This document shows, piece by piece, positions 1 to 6,787 of a DNA stretch of 21,896 nt. The notes under the pieces were generated by a model that was not told where the DNA came from, made no database searches, and saw only the letters and a list, made by a program, of their open reading frames with translations. The DNA comes from M3007 sp046155725 (GTDB taxonomy: Bacteria > Bacteroidota > Bacteroidia > Chitinophagales > Saprospiraceae), in assembly GCA_046155725.1 (NCBI GenBank), contig JBJXFT010000326.1:1-21896 (forward strand), written 5' to 3'. Positions within the stretch are counted from its first letter, which is position 1, and each line of letters opens with the position of its first letter. A program made the translations under genes and the position numbers.

Positions 1-273
1 AAAAGGGCTTGGCAGAACTGGAGTGTCTGATTGTCGTTTTTCATACAACCAAGATGGACACACGGTTCTGCTTTTTCAAAGAACTTCAACTATTTTGGGC
101 ACCGAAGGTGTCCAAAGTCTAAAAAACTTTTGAAGCATAAGCACTTGCTCCAAAATAAACGTGGTTATCTTTTTTCACAGCAAGCAAGTTGCCAAGCCTT
201 TGTGAAATCAGCAACCATCAATCAATAATCAGCAATCAATTACTTCACCGTTCACCACTCACACCATAAAAAA
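1..273. other. Left-edge intergenic region, AT-richer than the rest
   Basis: No convincing complete gene is visible. A 65-codon plus-strand frame here has no recognisable features and I do not accept it. On the minus strand an ATG at 44-42 opens a frame that runs off the left edge (begins MKNDNQTLQFCQAL). It could be the start of a gene lying to the left, but 14 codons are too few to judge. On the plus strand, frame 2 is open from the edge to about 136 and could be the tail of a gene. A weak inverted repeat (CAAAGT at about 113, ACTTTTG at about 126) lies between. The right part holds the heptamer repeat listed separately. Confidence 0.4.
209..264. repeat. Degenerate 7-bp-period repeat upstream of the first gene
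   Basis: Eight consecutive 7-bp units can be read: five of a CAATCAN/CAGCAAN type followed by three of a TTCACCN type. The array ends 9 bases before the ATG at 274, so it forms most of the visible 5' leader. The 7-bp period matches the other arrays in this window although the unit sequence differs. Confidence 0.65.
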
Positions 274-1161
274 ATGCAAAAAACAGTCCATCTCATTGCC
301 GTTTCTCTGTGGCTTTTGGCCGCGACCGCTCCAACGCTCCATGCCCAAACCGACAAAAATCATGAAGCGATTCTTTCGACCACCATGCTGGTGGAATTAT
401 CGGGCAACGCACAGTTTGACGCTTTTTTCCAAAAAGCCGTGACGGCGCACTGGAAAGTCACCCCCTACAAGTTTGTCACCAATGCCGAACTGGCCTCTGT
501 GGTGAGCGACAAAAGCGTGGCCATGCTTCGCTTGGTGACCACTTCTTCGGGAAAAGATGCCATGGAAGATTCCTATTTTGTCATCCTGCGCGGCGGGAAG
601 AAAAAACTGACGAAGTACACCACGGCCGACCAGATTTTGTCGGCAGATTTTCAGTTCAATGGCGCGGAGACCAATTCGATGAAGGCAGGCTACCGGGCTG
701 CGTTTCTGATAAAAGGGCTCAACGACGACCTGACAACCCTCAAAAAGCAGCAGAAAAAAGAGGCGAAATCGGGCAACATCATGAAGGCCAACAACACGCG
801 GGTGAAAGCCCTGAAAACGAAAATCCTGCTCGTGGCCGAAGAAAGCCTGAAATACAAAAGCCGATATGCCCGCACGCTGAATCGAAAAGCCGTAGAAGCA
901 AAAGACCTCGAAGGCTACCGCTACAAATATCAAGTGATGCCGATGGAGCAGATAAAGGAGTACATCTCGAGGCCCTCGGAGGAAACAAAGGATTTTTGCG
1001 TGTTTGTGCCGAGGTTCAATTTCTCGAAAGCCTACGAAATCTACGACATCAACACTGCCGAACGGCTGTACTATTTTTTCCCCAAAGTAGCGTTCAAGGC
1101 ATCGCTGTCGAAAGATGATTTTGAAGACCTTTCTGACGAAGTGGGCGGGAAGAAAAAATGA
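274..1161 (+). CDS. Secreted or periplasmic protein of unknown function
   Basis: 295 residues. The first 25 look like a Sec signal peptide: a hydrophobic core (about residues 5-20) ending in an Ala-rich cleavage site before Gln-25/Thr-26. The mature part has no motif I recognise. Residues about 150-190 are Lys-rich and probably helical, with many KK pairs; the rest alternates short hydrophobic and charged segments. There is no T9SS sorting domain, so a periplasmic or outer-membrane-associated location is more likely than surface secretion; this is inference. The ATG at 274 is chosen because the signal peptide begins there, directly after an A-rich tract. A strong terminator follows 26 bases after the stop codon, so the gene is probably monocistronic. 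Function unknown. Confidence 0.85.
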   Translation: MQKTVHLIAVSLWLLAATAPTLHAQTDKNHEAILSTTMLVELSGNAQFDAFFQKAVTAHWKVTPYKFVTNAELASVVSDKSVAMLRLVTTSSGKDAMEDSYFVILRGGKKKLTKYTTADQILSADFQFNGAETNSMKAGYRAAFLIKGLNDDLTTLKKQQKKEAKSGNIMKANNTRVKALKTKILLVAEESLKYKSRYARTLNRKAVEAKDLEGYRYKYQVMPMEQIKEYISRPSEETKDFCVFVPRFNFSKAYEIYDINTAERLYYFFPKVAFKASLSKDDFEDLSDEVGGKKK

Positions 1162-1187
1162 TTTTTCGCCTATTGGAGGTAAAAAAC

Positions 1188-1222
1188 AAAGTGCCGACCC
1201 CTCGTCAGGGGCCGGCACTTTT
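1188..1222 (+). terminator. Rho-independent terminator of the 274-1161 gene
   Basis: The stem pairs AAAGTGCCG with CGGCACTTT and CCCCT with AGGGG, with one mismatch (A1197/C1212) and a 4-base loop. It is flanked by an A-tract on the left and TTTT on the right. It is the cleanest terminator in the window. Confidence 0.85.
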
Positions 1223-1396
1223 GTAATGCGGTAGATTGATTATGGTCAAAAATCAGGCGTAGAGGTGTGCGTTGGCGCGTTCCGAGACGCGCACAGTTTC
1301 CTACGGAAGGACAACCGAATAAACGTGTTCCGTGGCGCAGATACGGTTTGGCCAACCGGATAAGTTTCTCATAGTTGCGATTGACTTTCCTGTCAA
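1223..1396. other. Intergenic region with small inverted repeats
   Basis: No gene is supported. Short dyads are visible, for example GCGCGT at 1275-1280 pairing with ACGCGC at 1287-1292. The phrase GTTCCGTGGC occurs at about 1326 and again at about 1465, which may be repeat debris. The convergent neighbours end on either side. Confidence 0.4.
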
Positions 1397-1453
1397 TGTA
1401 TCGGCTGCTTTAGCTGCCGATGCCGCGTGTCGGCGACTAAAGTCGCCGCTACA
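1397..1453 (-). repeat. REP-like bipartite palindromic element, copy 1
   Basis: A 57-bp element bounded by TGTA and TACA. Read on the minus strand it holds a perfect-stem palindrome CGGCGACTTTAGTCGCCG, a 9-10 base spacer, and a near-palindrome TCGGCAGCTAAAGCAGCCGA. The same two palindromes in the same order, again within TGTA...TACA, occur at 6154-6205 inside the NTPase gene. The right boundary overlaps the end of the metalloprotease gene: the TAG stop (1451-1449) lies in the element. It may also act as a transcription terminator for that gene. Confidence 0.8.
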
Positions 1454-3884
1454 TTTTCACGAACCGTTCCGTGGCAACGCGCCGCCCTTCCTCCAACAAG
1501 TTCACGAAGTAAACCCCTGGTGCGAGCGCTGCCACATTGAGCGTAGGTTGGAAAGACTGTTCTGACACCACGCGCCCCATCGCGTCGGTCAAAACCACCT
1601 GATGCTGCCAGGAAATCTCGCCGACAAAACTCAGGTTCAACACCTCGCTCGCCGGGTTTGGAAAGATCCCCAAACTGCCCAGTTCCCAGTTTTCTACCAA
1701 GGTCGGCTGGCTCAAGTTAGCCTCGCCGCCGCCGCCGCCATCGAAATTGCCCGTCGTGGTCAGCAGTTTCCCACTGGAGTAATTGCTGGAGCAATTGGAC
1801 TTCACGCGCCAATGGTACGAGGTGCTGGGCTGCATACCGCTGATGACGACGCTCGTGACTGGTACCGCGCCGAGCGTGAACCAGTCGTTCCCGCTGGCCA
1901 ACTTGATTTGCAGCGTATAGCTCGTCGCGCCGCTCACGGCATTCCAAGAAATGGCCGCGTAGGTGCTGCCGATGGTGTTGTTGTTCAATGTGGAGGGTGA
2001 GTCGCAAGTGCCGCCGCCCCCACCGCCAGCAGTCGGTGTGCTGAAATTGGCCGTGGCTGACCATGCCGAGCAGTTGGCTTTCACCTGCCAATTGTAGTTC
2101 GTGGCGGCGCTCAGGTTATTGATGGCCAGCGAGGTAGAGGCGGTGCTGCCCGCCGTGGTCCAGATGCTCGATGCGCTGGTTTTGTATTGCACCGTGTAGT
2201 CGGTTGCGCTCGCCACAGCGTTCCAGATTACCGTGGCCGAAGTCGCGGCAATGCTCAAAGTGCCAAGCCCCGTGGGGGCGTTGCAATTGCCACCACCTCC
2301 GCCGCCACCGCCGCCTGCGCCCGTGGTGAAATTGGCGGTAGCCGAATAGTTGGAACAGTCGGTTTTTACCTGCCAATGGTAGGCACTGTAATCGGTGAGG
2401 TTGCTCAGGTTGTAGGTGGCGACAGTGGATGTCCCAGCCGTTGTCCAAGAGCCGGAGGTGCTGAGTTTGTATTGAACGGTGTAACTCGTCGCGCCCGCCA
2501 CAGGCACCCAAGTCAGCGTGGCCGAAGTGCCCGTGATGTTGGACGTAGCCAAGCCCGTGGGCACGACACCGGACTGCGGTACGCAAGTGGCATTCACCAC
2601 TTTGTCGCGTATCCGGTTGCCCGGTGCCGTTCCAAAGCCGTTGTTGAAATTAATGCCCGCGCCCGTCAGGTGGCAGTAGCTCATGATGGTGCCGCCGTTG
2701 GTGGGGGCCGGGCCTGGGGCGCAAGCGCCTTCGGGGCTAACGCAGTTGTCGAGCGCGCCCGTGGGCCAGTTGCAGGATTGGGTGTGCCACGAGCCGAGGT
2801 TGTGGCCCAGTTCGTGCGTCACCACTTCTACCGACCAGGAGTAGGTCGGCACGTTTTGGTAGGAGCTGCTGATGGCGCTCACACCATAGGCGTACTGCTT
2901 GAAACAAACCACGTCCACATAAGCGATGCCGCCGCCGAGGCTGCGGGTGCTGAGCAGGTGGGCAAGGTTGCCGTTGAAGGTGGTGCCGCGCGTTTGGCGG
3001 AAAGCGTTGAGCACGGCGCTCGTGCTGTTGTAGCCCGCGTAGGGGTCAGGCGTGGTCCAGATGTAGATTTGGGAGATGACGATGCCGACGTTGGCGTTGG
3101 CGTATAGCGTGGCAACTTGGTTGAAAAGCCCGGTGACGTAGTTGCTCACGTTGGTGCTGTTGGAGCCTTTGTCGGTGTACATTTTGTAGTCGCACTCGAA
3201 ATAGACTTGCACGGTTTTGCAGCCCACGCCACGGTCGTCTGCGCTTGGCTCGCCGCCGCCATCGCCCACAAGGGATTCCTCGTCGGAGTGGCAGATGTTG
3301 GGCGACGCGGCTTTCAGGTTTTGGGCCCGGTAATAGACATACTGGCCAGAGCCATCCTCCATAAGGCCGAGTTCGTAAGTGCCGGTTTGGTCGGCCACCA
3401 TGCCCATCACGCCGCTGCTGCTGACGCTGAGGCAGGCCACGGAATTGGCATTGCCGCGCACAATGCCGCGATAGTGGACGGCGGGCTGGTACGGCACGTT
3501 CTCTTGGGCGTCGGTGCTCACGAAAAAGTCGGGGGCGAGTATTTCCACTTGGACAAGTTCGAGTTCGAGGGTTTTTCCGTCGGCAGTTGGGATGTCGAAA
3601 CGGAGGGCGGGCGGGGCGGTTTGGAGCAGTTCCTCCACACCTTTTTGGTCAATGTCAAGGACGCTGGCATTTTCGACCGCGCTTTGCAAATCAGGGCTTT
3701 CCTGTGCCCGTTGGAACAAAGCCACCGGCCTGAAATCGGCAAAGGCGCGGCAACTTTCCAGCCATTCGGCCACAGGCTTGGGCGCGTTCTGCGCGGCGGC
3801 GTTTTTGGGGAAAAAGAGGATGAACAGAAGGTAGAACAAAATGGCAATCGGGCGGGGTAGGGTGATTAAACGATTAGTGTACAT
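1449..3884 (-). CDS. Secreted reprolysin-like zinc metalloprotease, three Fn3 domains, T9SS sorting domain
   Basis: 811 residues from the ATG at 3884-3882. The open frame extends 71 codons further upstream, but those are translated repeat DNA, whereas this start leads directly into a signal peptide (hydrophobic residues about 13-26, Ala-rich cleavage near 29-32). The catalytic domain carries the metzincin zinc motif HELGHNLGSWH (357-367; ligands H357, H361, H367, base E358) and a Met-turn GTIMSYCH (M401), as in M12B/M43-like secreted proteases. Three Fn3-like domains follow (about 438-521, 533-617, 627-711), each ending near W-x-V-K-x-x-C and joined by poly-Gly linkers of 5-9 Gly. Residues about 730-811 form a T9SS C-terminal sorting domain (FPNPASEVLNLSF; VYFVNL; ends RFVKM). 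Likely an extracellular, surface-attached or released protease. The stop codon lies in a REP-like palindrome. Confidence 0.93.
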   Translation of the reverse strand: MYTNRLITLPRPIAILFYLLFILFFPKNAAAQNAPKPVAEWLESCRAFADFRPVALFQRAQESPDLQSAVENASVLDIDQKGVEELLQTAPPALRFDIPTADGKTLELELVQVEILAPDFFVSTDAQENVPYQPAVHYRGIVRGNANSVACLSVSSSGVMGMVADQTGTYELGLMEDGSGQYVYYRAQNLKAASPNICHSDEESLVGDGGGEPSADDRGVGCKTVQVYFECDYKMYTDKGSNSTNVSNYVTGLFNQVATLYANANVGIVISQIYIWTTPDPYAGYNSTSAVLNAFRQTRGTTFNGNLAHLLSTRSLGGGIAYVDVVCFKQYAYGVSAISSSYQNVPTYSWSVEVVTHELGHNLGSWHTQSCNWPTGALDNCVSPEGACAPGPAPTNGGTIMSYCHLTGAGINFNNGFGTAPGNRIRDKVVNATCVPQSGVVPTGLATSNITGTSATLTWVPVAGATSYTVQYKLSTSGSWTTAGTSTVATYNLSNLTDYSAYHWQVKTDCSNYSATANFTTGAGGGGGGGGGNCNAPTGLGTLSIAATSATVIWNAVASATDYTVQYKTSASSIWTTAGSTASTSLAINNLSAATNYNWQVKANCSAWSATANFSTPTAGGGGGGTCDSPSTLNNNTIGSTYAAISWNAVSGATSYTLQIKLASGNDWFTLGAVPVTSVVISGMQPSTSYHWRVKSNCSSNYSSGKLLTTTGNFDGGGGGEANLSQPTLVENWELGSLGIFPNPASEVLNLSFVGEISWQHQVVLTDAMGRVVSEQSFQPTLNVAALAPGVYFVNLLEEGRRVATERFVKM

Positions 3885-3922
3885 AAGTAAAAAAAAAATT
3901 GAAAAAGATGATGATGAAAAAT

Positions 3923-4066
3923 CGATTGATGCGATTGATTCGATTAGGCCGATTGTTCGATTGTTTTGATTGGAAGTGGGGAGAGTCCTTTCCTTTGCGA
4001 AAGGAGAGATGATTTGCCTCGAACGAATCATAACAATCGGCCCAATCGAATCAATCGGCTCAATCG
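3923..4066. repeat. Large imperfect inverted repeat built from 9-bp CAATCGGNN-type units
   Basis: The left arm at 3923-3957 and right arm at 4032-4066 are reverse complements at 32 of 35 positions. Each arm is internally periodic at about 9 bp (CGATTGATN on the left, CAATCGGCN on the right), and the periodicity continues outward to about 3973 and 4085. The spacer holds a smaller hairpin (TCCTTTC at about 3986 pairing with GAAAGGA at about 3999). It occupies the divergent gap between the protease and aminotransferase genes, so it could influence both promoters; that is inference. Confidence 0.8.
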
Positions 4067-4106
4067 GCTTAATCAAATAATTGATTCTGCCAGCCATTCA
4101 AAGAAC

Positions 4107-4946
4107 ATGGTCAACCTCAACGGTCAATTGCTGCCTGCCCTCCCCGAACCGTTCGCCCTGCTGCAAAGGGCGGCTTTTTACGGCGACGGGCTTTTCGAGA
4201 CCGTGCGGGCTTTCGAGGGGCAAGTACCCTTTTGGCCGATGCACGAGGAGCGGCTTTCACGCGGTTTGGAGGTTTTGGGTTTCGAGGTGCCGCCTTCGTG
4301 GACGGCAGGTTATTTTGAAAAAGAATTATTGCGAACCGGCCCGCGCAATGCACGAATCCGCCTGACGGTGTGGCGCTCGCCGGGAGGTCTTTACCTGCCC
4401 ACGGACAATGCGTCGCAATTCCTCGTCACAACGGAGCCGTTGCAATCGGGTGTTTTCGAGTGGTCGGAGCCTGGTCTTGATGTGTGTCTCTGTGAGACGG
4501 TGCGGCTGCCCGTGGATTCCCTTTCGGGAGTCAAATCGCTGAATGCGATGCGCTATGTGGCGGCAGCCAGAGAGGCCCGTGCGAAGGGCGCGGATGATGC
4601 CATAGTGTTGAATGCGCACGGGCGTGTTTGCGAAGCGACGGGCAGCAATGTTATCTGGTTGGTGGGCGACATAGTGTTTGTCCCGCCGCTTTTCGATGGG
4701 CAAATAAAGGGCACTTTGCAGAAATTGTTGTGCAGCCTCCTTCGGGCCGAGGGCTGGGAAGTGCGCGAAAAGCCTGCCTCGGCAGACGATCTTTTGGGGG
4801 CCGACGAGCTGCTGCTGACCAATGCCATCTGGGGCATCCGTTGGGTGCGCAAATTCGAGGGAAAGGTTTTTGGCTGCCAGAAAGCCAAGCACTTTAACTA
4901 TCTACTGGCGAGGCACTTAGAAACGAGATTGGCTGAAAAACGGTAA
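4107..4946 (+). CDS. Class IV (fold-type IV) PLP aminotransferase / aminodeoxychorismate lyase-like protein
   Basis: 279 residues. The N-terminal GDGLFETVR (26-34) is typical of branched-chain aminotransferase / PabC relatives. K143 in SGVKSLNAMRYV is the expected PLP Schiff-base lysine, and ATGSNVIWL (178-186) with E176 fits the phosphate/cofactor region. The length matches PabC or D-amino-acid-transaminase-type members (about 270-290) better than full branched-chain aminotransferases (over 300). Substrate cannot be decided: deamination/lyase of aminodeoxychorismate for folate or a branched-chain amino acid are both possible. The frame is open 47 codons upstream, but those codons translate the inverted repeat, so the ATG at 4107, which begins the conserved N-terminal strand, is chosen. 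No pab or ilv neighbours are present. Confidence 0.9.
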   Translation: MVNLNGQLLPALPEPFALLQRAAFYGDGLFETVRAFEGQVPFWPMHEERLSRGLEVLGFEVPPSWTAGYFEKELLRTGPRNARIRLTVWRSPGGLYLPTDNASQFLVTTEPLQSGVFEWSEPGLDVCLCETVRLPVDSLSGVKSLNAMRYVAAAREARAKGADDAIVLNAHGRVCEATGSNVIWLVGDIVFVPPLFDGQIKGTLQKLLCSLLRAEGWEVREKPASADDLLGADELLLTNAIWGIRWVRKFEGKVFGCQKAKHFNYLLARHLETRLAEKR

Positions 4947-5038
4947 GGTTTTCGCCGCTTTTCGATCTTCATTTTGAAGGCAAAAAACCGCCGAAAAAAA
5001 TTTTTTCCACACCTAAAACTTTAACACTTGCTCCCCTT
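4947..5038. other. Short AT-rich gap with possible weak terminator
   Basis: GGTTTTCGCC at 4947 could pair imperfectly with GGCAAAAAACC at about 4979, with a long loop. An A7T6 run follows at about 4994. No clear -7 box is present before the next ATG at 5039, although TAAAACTTTA and TAACACTTG each approach it. Confidence 0.3.
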
Positions 5039-5524
5039 ATGGACATCCTCCAACAGCAAAAACTCCTCCGCCAAATCCGCTTCTGGCTTGCCGTCTTCGT
5101 CGTGCTGCTCATCCTGAGCGGACTCACGGCTTTCCCCATCCAGACCGAACTGAACTGGCTGGCGCAGTACAATCACCTCTTCCCCGACAGCCTGCGCTTT
5201 TGGCTCGAAACCACCACCGCCGCCGTCAACGACACTTACGCCAAATACCCCCAACTCGCCTACGGCTATGACTGGCTGGCCTTTGCGCACATCGTGATCG
5301 GCGTGGCGTTCATAGGCCCGTGGCGCGACCCGGTGCGCAACATCTGGGTGATAGAGTGGGGCATGATTGCCTGCATCCTTGTGCCGTTTTTGGCTTTCAT
5401 CTGTGGGCCGATTCGGGAGATTCCTGTCTTTTGGAGGTTTATTGACACGTCTTTTGGGGTGTTTGGGATTTTGCCGCTGTGGTGGGTTCGGCGGAAGATT
5501 AAGGAGTTGGAGGGGATGGAGTGA
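5039..5524 (+). CDS. Small integral membrane protein, unknown function
   Basis: 161 residues with four likely membrane segments at about 14-34, 79-97, 108-126 and 139-153. The last is followed by a basic tail (RRKIKELEG), suggesting a cytoplasmic C-terminus. Between segments 1 and 2 is a soluble loop rich in Tyr, Trp and Asn. No catalytic motif is recognised. The start at 5039 is the only ATG before the first hydrophobic segment. I recall similar uncharacterised proteins of this size in Bacteroidota but cannot name a family. A perfect-looking dyad lies 18 bases after the stop codon. Confidence 0.85.
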   Translation: MDILQQQKLLRQIRFWLAVFVVLLILSGLTAFPIQTELNWLAQYNHLFPDSLRFWLETTTAAVNDTYAKYPQLAYGYDWLAFAHIVIGVAFIGPWRDPVRNIWVIEWGMIACILVPFLAFICGPIREIPVFWRFIDTSFGVFGILPLWWVRRKIKELEGME

Positions 5525-5541
5525 GTGTCTCACTTTCTTGG

Positions 5542-5574
5542 AGTCAGACTCTCACTTGAAGTGAGACTCTGACT
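5542..5574. terminator. Long dyad downstream of the membrane protein gene
   Basis: Two 16-base arms (5542-5557 and 5559-5574) flank a single central base, with one mismatch. The core word is AGTCAGACTCTCACTT. A related GTCTCACTT occurs just before (5526-5534), suggesting repeat DNA rather than a simple terminator. There is no long T-tract immediately after it. It could terminate the upstream gene or be another small repetitive element. Confidence 0.5.
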
Positions 5575-5601
5575 TGCTTTCGCTTGGCTTTTGTACGTTT
5601 G
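5574..5601 (+). promoter_or_regulatory. Candidate Bacteroidota promoter for the NTPase gene
   Basis: TACGTTTG at 5594-5601 matches the Bacteroidota -7 consensus TAnnTTTG. A TTG at 5574-5576 lies 17 bases upstream, slightly closer than the usual 19-21. Predicted transcription would start about 20 bases before the ATG at 5630. Confidence 0.55.
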
Positions 5602-5629
5602 CCAATCGAATGAACATCTCTCGCCGCCC

Positions 5630-6733
5630 ATGCCCAATTTTCGGAATGCTATAAAAATCGCCTTTGCACTGCTCGCGCTGTGGCTGGGCTTGGTGTGGCT
5701 GACAGTGTTCCCGCGTCCTGCTTTCCTGCCGCCGGATATGGACATCGAGCCATTGACCTATTTGCTGGGCATACTCGCGGCGTCATTGCTGGCTTTTTGG
5801 AAAACGCCGAATCCTACCTCTTCTCCCAGTTCCGCCAAGACTGCCGCAGACAAACTTGAGCCTTCTCTCCAAGACGAACTCATCGCCAACCTCAAAGCGA
5901 AATACCAAAAACGCATTGACTCCAAACTTGCAGGCCGATTCCCCGTCAATCTGCGCCTAACTGCTTCCCAAAAAGGCACTACTGAGGAGATGGCCCAGAA
6001 TTTCATTACCCTCCAAGACGAAGAAGTGGGCCGTGAAATCGGCGAGATATTCGACCGCGCTCATGGCAGATTGCTAGTGGTGGGGCTTCCCGGTGCGGGA
6101 AAGACCACCTTGTTGCTTCAACTTGCGCTGGAATTGCTGAAGCGGGCTGAGACTGTACCGGCGACTTTAGTCGCCGGACCTCCGGCAGATAAAGCAGCCG
6201 GTACAGCCATCCCCGTCCTCCTAAACCTCGCCACCTGGCGCACCGAGTTTGCCACTTTCGATGAATGGCTGCGCCGCATCCTCCCCAACGAACTCGGCGC
6301 TTCCAAAGCCTTGGCTGAAAAAATTCGCGCCCAAATCCCACTCATCCTCCTGCTCGATGGACTCGATGAAGTACCGAAGCAAGACCGCAATTCCTGCCTC
6401 GAAGCACTGGGGCAGTACGGGATGAAGCCTGAACATCAATTCGCGCGTTTTGTGCTTAGGCTGCGAAACCCATACCAGCGTTTCAAACTAAACCTAAAGA
6501 TTCTGGGCTTTACAGTTATAGGCCATCTTTTCCTTCGCCTCCTCCTCACCCTCCAATCCTCCCTCCCCCTCCGCCTCGTCCACTTCCTAAACGAAATGTC
6601 GCGCCGCCACCTGCTGGAGTTCGATGGCGACCTCGACACCGAGAGCGGCGGCGGTGCCTGGCGCTGGCGGCACAGGATTATTCAGGAGTATTTCTTGAAC
6701 GATGAACGAGAAACGATGAACAAGGAACGGTGA
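5630..6733 (+). CDS. Membrane-anchored NACHT-type NTPase, internally deleted and carrying an inserted repeat
   Basis: 367 residues. The ATG at 5630 is preferred over the TTG at 5591, which lies in the promoter box. Two hydrophobic segments (about 8-29 and 40-57) form an N-terminal membrane anchor. The P-loop GLPGAGKTT is at 152-160 and Walker B LILLLDGLDEV at 238-248, as in STAND/NACHT ATPases. The C-terminal ~90 residues (from about FVLRLRNPYQRF, 274) resemble the extreme C-terminus of much longer NACHT proteins (GGGAWRWRHRIIQEYF). Relatives I recall have several hundred residues, including more membrane segments, between Walker B/sensor 1 and this tail; here they join near residue 271 (about 6443). 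Residues about 175-192 are encoded by a REP-like palindromic element, and the last ~10 residues by a heptamer repeat. The frame is still open, but loss of function is likely. Confidence 0.75.
   Translation: MPNFRNAIKIAFALLALWLGLVWLTVFPRPAFLPPDMDIEPLTYLLGILAASLLAFWKTPNPTSSPSSAKTAADKLEPSLQDELIANLKAKYQKRIDSKLAGRFPVNLRLTASQKGTTEEMAQNFITLQDEEVGREIGEIFDRAHGRLLVVGLPGAGKTTLLLQLALELLKRAETVPATLVAGPPADKAAGTAIPVLLNLATWRTEFATFDEWLRRILPNELGASKALAEKIRAQIPLILLLDGLDEVPKQDRNSCLEALGQYGMKPEHQFARFVLRLRNPYQRFKLNLKILGFTVIGHLFLRLLLTLQSSLPLRLVHFLNEMSRRHLLEFDGDLDTESGGGAWRWRHRIIQEYFLNDERETMNKER
6154..6205 (+). repeat. REP-like bipartite palindromic element, copy 2, inside a coding region
   Basis: A 52-bp element bounded by TGTA and TACA. 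It contains CGGCGACTTTAGTCGCCG (identical over 18 bases to copy 1) and CCGGCAGATAAAGCAGCCGG (17 of 20 identical to the second palindrome of copy 1), with a shorter spacer. It is translated in frame as about 18 Ala/Gly/Pro-rich residues between the P-loop and Walker B of the NTPase. Confidence 0.8.
6697..6731 (+). repeat. GAACGAT-type heptamer array forming the NTPase C-terminus
   Basis: Five consecutive 7-bp units (GAACGAT, GAACGAG, AAACGAT, GAACAAG, GAACGGT). The array starts right after the conserved QEYF and supplies the last ~10 residues and part of the TGA stop. The same unit is found in feoB at 10684-10718. Confidence 0.75.
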
Positions 6734-6764
6734 GAGAATCCACCCAGTTTGCTCCCCACCTGTT

Positions 6765-6772
6765 TACCTTTG
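6765..6772 (+). promoter_or_regulatory. Candidate -7 promoter box for xisH-xisI
   Basis: TACCTTTG matches TAnnTTTG and lies 15 bases before the xisH ATG. A TTTG at 6748-6751 is too close (13 bases) to be a good -33 element. If used, xisHI is transcribed separately from the NTPase with a very short leader. Confidence 0.45.
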
Positions 6773-6787
6773 TTCAAAACTTTGGCC

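Noticed and set aside
31..228. 65-codon plus-strand frame at the left edge
   Set aside because: Low-complexity, Lys/Ser/Phe-rich, starts on a non-ATG codon and overlaps AT-rich intergenic DNA and part of a repeat.
2187..3107. 306-codon plus-strand frame opposite the metalloprotease
   Set aside because: Shadow frame over a catalytic domain with an intact zinc motif on the minus strand; composition is Ala/Gly/Arg/Val noise.
3885..4097. 71-codon N-terminal extension of the metalloprotease
   Set aside because: The extra residues translate the 9-bp inverted repeat; the signal peptide starts at 3884.
3966..4106. 47-codon N-terminal extension of the aminotransferase
   Set aside because: It also translates repeat DNA and precedes the conserved N-terminal strand of the family.
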